From contig OZ035997.1 of the NCBI GenBank assembly GCA_964035015.1, forward strand, positions 68,796,067-68,860,066: DNA of 64,000 nucleotides. The letters run 5' to 3'. Position 1 is the first letter of the stretch; every line of letters starts with the position of its first letter. Of the stretch, positions 60,489-64,000 are shown one piece after another. The stretch comes from Corallium rubrum (Eukaryota > Cnidaria > Anthozoa > Scleralcyonacea > Coralliidae). The notes beneath the pieces are model-generated. The model ran no database searches. It was not told where the DNA came from and saw only the letters and a program-made list of their open reading frames with translations. Both the position numbers and the translations under genes were made by a program.

Positions 60489-61251
60489 TAATATGTTTCA
60501 TTATATTATCAATACAATGTATTCTGTTAAGTATCAATTTTAAAGTATAAAATCGAATAGCCAAAAGGTGGTAATTTAACTGCCAATACTGTAAAGAACT
60601 GCTGTTTCGAACAAAAATCTATCAATACATCATAAGAGCAAACTGACAGTTTCCTCTGATTAATTTTTTATCTGATGTTGCTCTATCATTGGGCTTTTGT
60701 TCGAATTGCCATCATTTCTTACATACTGTATTGCCAGTTTACCATTTTTTCTAATGGTGCTTATGTGTAAAGGGGAATAGCATCAGGGGTTATTGTTACC
60801 CATTGTCATCTGGGGTCTCCTTTTGATGTTCTTTTAAATTTTGAAAATGACCCTAAACTTTGTTTGAGTAAGCTATGGTGGTTATCATCGAAATAAAAAT
60901 GGCAATCTGTTTTTTTCTAAAAGCCAAACCGAAAAAACAACACACTTTAATAATAAAACGGCCCAAGCTTACTTGGGGGTACTGTACTGTAGACAGCGAA
61001 AATGAAAAGGGACATTTGTGGCTTAAAAGGAAAGGGGTTAAACAACACAAGCATTATAATATAATATAATATAAATTACATTAATTTATTTAAATTAATT
61101 ACATATATATTAATAAATATTATATTTTATAGATAAATTACATTGTTATACATTGTCTTGTAATTAATGTCACTGCACCTTCAATTTGAATAAAGTTAAG
61201 CCAAAACTTTGGTGTATTGCTGAAGTAACACAAAGTAAATCTTTTTGCAGG
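60489..61251. other. AT-rich noncoding stretch
   Basis: No gene seen. An (ATATA)-rich run lies near 61055-61130. Intron sequence upstream of the copy B exon is possible. Confidence 0.5.
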
Positions 61252-61728
61252 GAATTTCTATTACACTTTGGGGAACATATCACCAGAAAAACGCTCCAGT
61301 TTAAATGCCATTCAGCTTTTAGCCATATCCTACAGCAAGCATCTCAAGCAATATGGGGTTGATCACATTTTGGGAGCTTTAATTAATGATATCCAACTAC
61401 TTGAACAGGTATGCGTGGATACACCAACCTGTTTTTTAAAAAAGAGAGAAAATAGTTGTAAAACTTCTTTCATCACAATGAAATCCACTTATTGTACTGT
61501 AGCTAAAGTATGTACACTTAATGCATGTACCTGTAATCTGCAATTTCATGTATTTAGGATGATGGTCATGTTTTTATGATCAATAGTCAACAACGATCAT
61601 TTAGAGGAACCATATCATATGTTTCCGGGGATAATTTGGGCTCACAGTTCATTGGCAGTTTTAAAGAAGGCTCACAAGCACAGAGGAGATGCAGAGAATG
61701 TATGGGAAATGCAGAAGTGCAATCACAG
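61252..61728 (+). CDS. Transposase-like multi-exon gene, copy B (two exons)
   Basis: Exons 61252-61408 (after TTTTTGCAGGG-type acceptor, before GTATGC) and 61558-61728 (after TATTTAG, before GTACGA). Exon 1 reads YYTLGNISPEKRSSLNAIQL then KHLKQYGVDHILGAL. Exon 2 reads DGHVFMINSQQRSFRGTISY then SGDNLGSQFIGSFKEG and CRECMGNA. Exon 2 (171 bp) matches copy A exon 1 (174 bp) in position, phase and motifs. Frames are open. No exon after 61728 was found, because the following 300 bp are repeats. It is a fragment or a gene with a long next intron. Confidence 0.7.
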
Positions 61729-61816
61729 GTACGAAAAATATTAATTTTTAGTCCCTACATCCTATGAATTCTTTTCCTATGGGCTATTCCCTCATACACC
61801 AGTTTTTAACATATTG

Positions 61817-62330
61817 CGGTGCCCTGAAAGTTGGCTTGCGGGCGCAGCTAACTTTCAAACGCTTTATATTCCGTGTGTGAGTTCGTTCGTTCGTTCGTTC
61901 GTTCGTTCGTTCGTTCGTTCGTTCGTTCGTTCGTTCGTTCGTTCGTTCGTTCGTTCGTTCGTTCGTTCGTTCATTCGTTAGGAATCAATAGTATATTTTT
62001 GACGCAACATTTTTAACGCGATGTTTTGAATGCCACAGATGAAGCAATAGCAAGCGATATTTTTGGCGCCACGGAAAACAACCGGAAGTGAATTTGTTAT
62101 TTTGGCGGCTTTTCGATGACATGTCAATTTCATCAAGTCCGAAGAGCTTGTGGGAGTTTTGTCTTCTAGACCAAGATTGTGGTGCCCTGAAAGTTTTGCG
62201 GCACCCTAAAGCGCAGCTAACTTTCAGACCGCTTTATATTCTGCCTGTGATTTCGTTTGTTCATTCATTCGCGAGGAATCAATAGAAACCGACATTTTTG
62301 GCATCACGGAAAGCAATCGGCTTTTCGGCG
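61817..62330. repeat. Diverged tandem duplication enclosing a TTCG array
   Basis: GGTGCCCTGAAAGTT, GCGCAGCTAACTTTCA, CGCTTTATATTC and GAGGAATCAATAG/TAGGAATCAATAG appear in the same order at 61818-61992 and 62180-62287. Only the first copy has expanded its TTCG tract; the second has TTCATTCATTCG. Confidence 0.85.
61880..61976. repeat. (TTCG)n tetranucleotide array
   Basis: About 23 near-perfect GTTC/TTCG units, unusually CpG-rich for this AT-rich window. Confidence 0.97.
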
Positions 62331-63045
62331 ACAGCGACATGTCAATACGATCAAGCCCAAAGACTTTTGCTGGCCAAGATTAATTTGAGCTGGAGAAACG
62401 CATTTGCGAAAAGAAATATTATCGAGGTAAGTGAACTATGGTATCCTCATGAACAAAAATATGTTAAATCGTTTATGGACCCTATTATAAAGAGCCGGTT
62501 GCTTTTGCTTCGCTATAGAAAGTTAAAACGCATACGTGTGGACATGGCCTATTCTTTGCCAGAGCTATAAGATTTTCATTCTGAAGCAAAAAGCATTTAT
62601 AGTGAACTTGACTTATACTGTATATATATTTCTTCCCCGTACTTACTTATCCAGACTAGAAACTACGATTTTTAAATATTTTTGGCTTACATATTAATTT
62701 TAGTTTTATATTTAATTATTTATGTAATAATGCAAAATGATATTCCTGTTGAGGGTATGAAAAATATGTCACTGTATATTTTCTACTAAAAACTTGCATC
62801 TATATAATTATAATTTAATAGTACCATGTATATAGGTAGCGTTCTTGGTAGCTGAAGTCAATTGCAACTATGCCCTGTTCAGCCACTTATTGCCACTATA
62901 TGGTATTAAAGTGATTAAAACAAACAGATTTTTGATATCTACTTTATTCATAATCATTTGGATTTTGCATCAAGACAAAGTGAAGCCAAGAAGTTTGCAT
63001 GCATTTCTCGAGCTGCAAAGATGAACATTCAAATCAAAAGAGCAA
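62331..63045. other. AT-rich noncoding stretch
   Basis: A 90-codon ORF at 62298-62570 overlaps the repeat and has no recognisable motif. Otherwise no feature. Confidence 0.5.
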
Positions 63046-63226
63046 TGGGTCATTCCAGAAAAGATCCATACCTCCCCCACAGAGGAAATTTATGCCATCT
63101 GGGGAGGGGATGGGGGTAAATCTACTTCTGATAATAGTAAAATGTACTAGGACGTCCGAAGGGGGAGGGGGTCAACTTCACATTTCCTCCATGGGGGAGG
63201 TGTGGATGTTTTCTGGAATGAGCCAA
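63046..63226. mobile_element. MITE with GGTCATTCCAGAAAA ends
   Basis: TGGGTCATTCCAGAAAAGAT at the left is mirrored by TTTTCTGGAATGAGCC at the right, with CCTCCCCCACAGAGGAAAT mirrored by ATTTCCTCCATGGGGGAGG. The left half also occurs at 32326-32400. Confidence 0.8.
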
Positions 63227-64000
63227 TGAGCCAACTACAAATACAGAGTATACAAATGGTGAATCCATATTATTAAACGTACTTCTAATTTTAAGGCTTA
63301 TTGATTTTAAGCCAAAAGGGGCTTATTAGAGGGAGTGGTATACAGTATTTAAGGCAGGGGCATAATAGAGTGAGCAACCATAATATAGGGAGCTTTATTT
63401 AATTTTCCAACTCAGAGAGAAAGCAGGGTGGGTGGGTGGGTGGGGGGGGGCTTAACCATATTTGAAACTTGATCCTTGGTCTTCTGTCAGTGTCATGCCT
63501 CCCTACCTCGCATGCTTGTAGCTTTATAACTATTTTGTCACACTGTAAACTTCCCATAATAAGCCCTTGCCTTATCTTTTTTATTATTTTTTACAAAATA
63601 GCCAAACTTCGTTGCAGTTATTTGCATAATCTTGTGGCTCGTGCCCATAGCCTGCAATCCTTTTGGCCAAGATGCACTCCACTTGGACACTGAATAGATA
63701 TCTATTCTGTGACTTGGAGCACGGATCTAGGAGCAGAATGCATGGTTGAAGTACACACTGTGCCAGTACTAACTTCATATAAATGATTTCCTCTAAAACA
63801 TAGGACTTAACCCTAACCCTAACCCTAAAAGAATCTACTGACCAGTGCAAGACTTTTGTATTAAACTCTCAAAATTTTAAAACATACCATCTGATAACAT
63901 AGATATAATTCTGTATATTTATTAAAGTGCATATACGAGAATTTTTTTTCTTTTCTAAAAATCGGCCGTATCGCGACGATTCTAACGATATATAACACAC
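63227..64000. other. Noncoding end of window
   Basis: Contains a G-rich run (GGGTGGGTGGGTGGGTGGGG, about 63427-63450) and three CCCTAA telomere-type units at 63809-63828. No gene seen. Confidence 0.6.

Overview
This is an AT-rich animal (metazoan) nuclear window. Coding exons are split by canonical GT/AG introns, and transposons, foldback elements, satellites and very long microsatellites are dense. The mix (CACTA-like, ISL2EU-like with a THAP finger, hAT, BEL/Pao, a CR1/L2-like LINE, a Crypton-like tyrosine recombinase and many palindromic MITEs) resembles non-bilaterian marine invertebrates such as sponges or cnidarians. That placement is an inference and the species is not identified. I found no conventional single-copy host gene that I can name.

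Layout. 1-1.9 kb: microsatellite and three exons (copy A) of a multi-exon transposase-like family. 1.95-6.15 kb: a complete CACTA-type element with CACTG/CAGTG ends and dense GTGTAA motif arrays just inside both ends. 6.15-16.3 kb: a microsatellite region with an ACACAAG array that mutates into 12-bp units, TACAG, ATGCC and ACACC arrays, and a 6.35-kb TACAA pentamer array, set in a repeating framework of palindromes and AT-rich blocks. 16.3-19.4 kb: AT-rich sequence, a GCAAATTT motif array and the right end of a second CACTA-like element. 19.4-28.4 kb: a ~192-bp satellite with a three-fold 1,694-bp higher-order unit. 28.4-32 kb: left end of a third CACTA-like element, then a complete ISL2EU/Harbinger-like element with a broken THAP transposase on + and an apparently intact SWIM-finger ORF on -. 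32-36.9 kb: mostly noncoding with MITEs. 36.9-38.7 kb: decayed tyrosine recombinase gene. 40.2-41.1 kb: 3' end of a LINE. 41.4-42.0 kb: 630-bp palindrome. 42.35-42.73 kb: a SAM-like exon (- strand). 43-48.2 kb: BEL/Pao retrotransposon with near-identical LTRs and decayed pol. 49-53 kb: N-terminal exons of the copy A family (copy C), with a hAT element inserted inside its third exon. 53.5-56.9 kb: a decayed SAP-domain multi-copy protein. 58.8-59.6 kb: an intact 236-aa ORF I cannot assign. 59.8-64 kb: nonautonomous elements, two more exons of the copy A family (copy B), a TTCG array and further MITEs.

How it fits together. Almost everything looks mobile or repeat-derived. The three fragments A, B and C are consecutive or overlapping parts of one protein family: zinc fingers, a helical linker, a GDNLG/CxxC block, a DIMHD.LEGV motif and a PKQHY..HYP motif. 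I infer that this family is related to CACTA transposases. Nesting gives relative ages: BEL lies inside an older dispersed repeat, hAT lies inside copy C, and CACTA-like ends flank the satellite.
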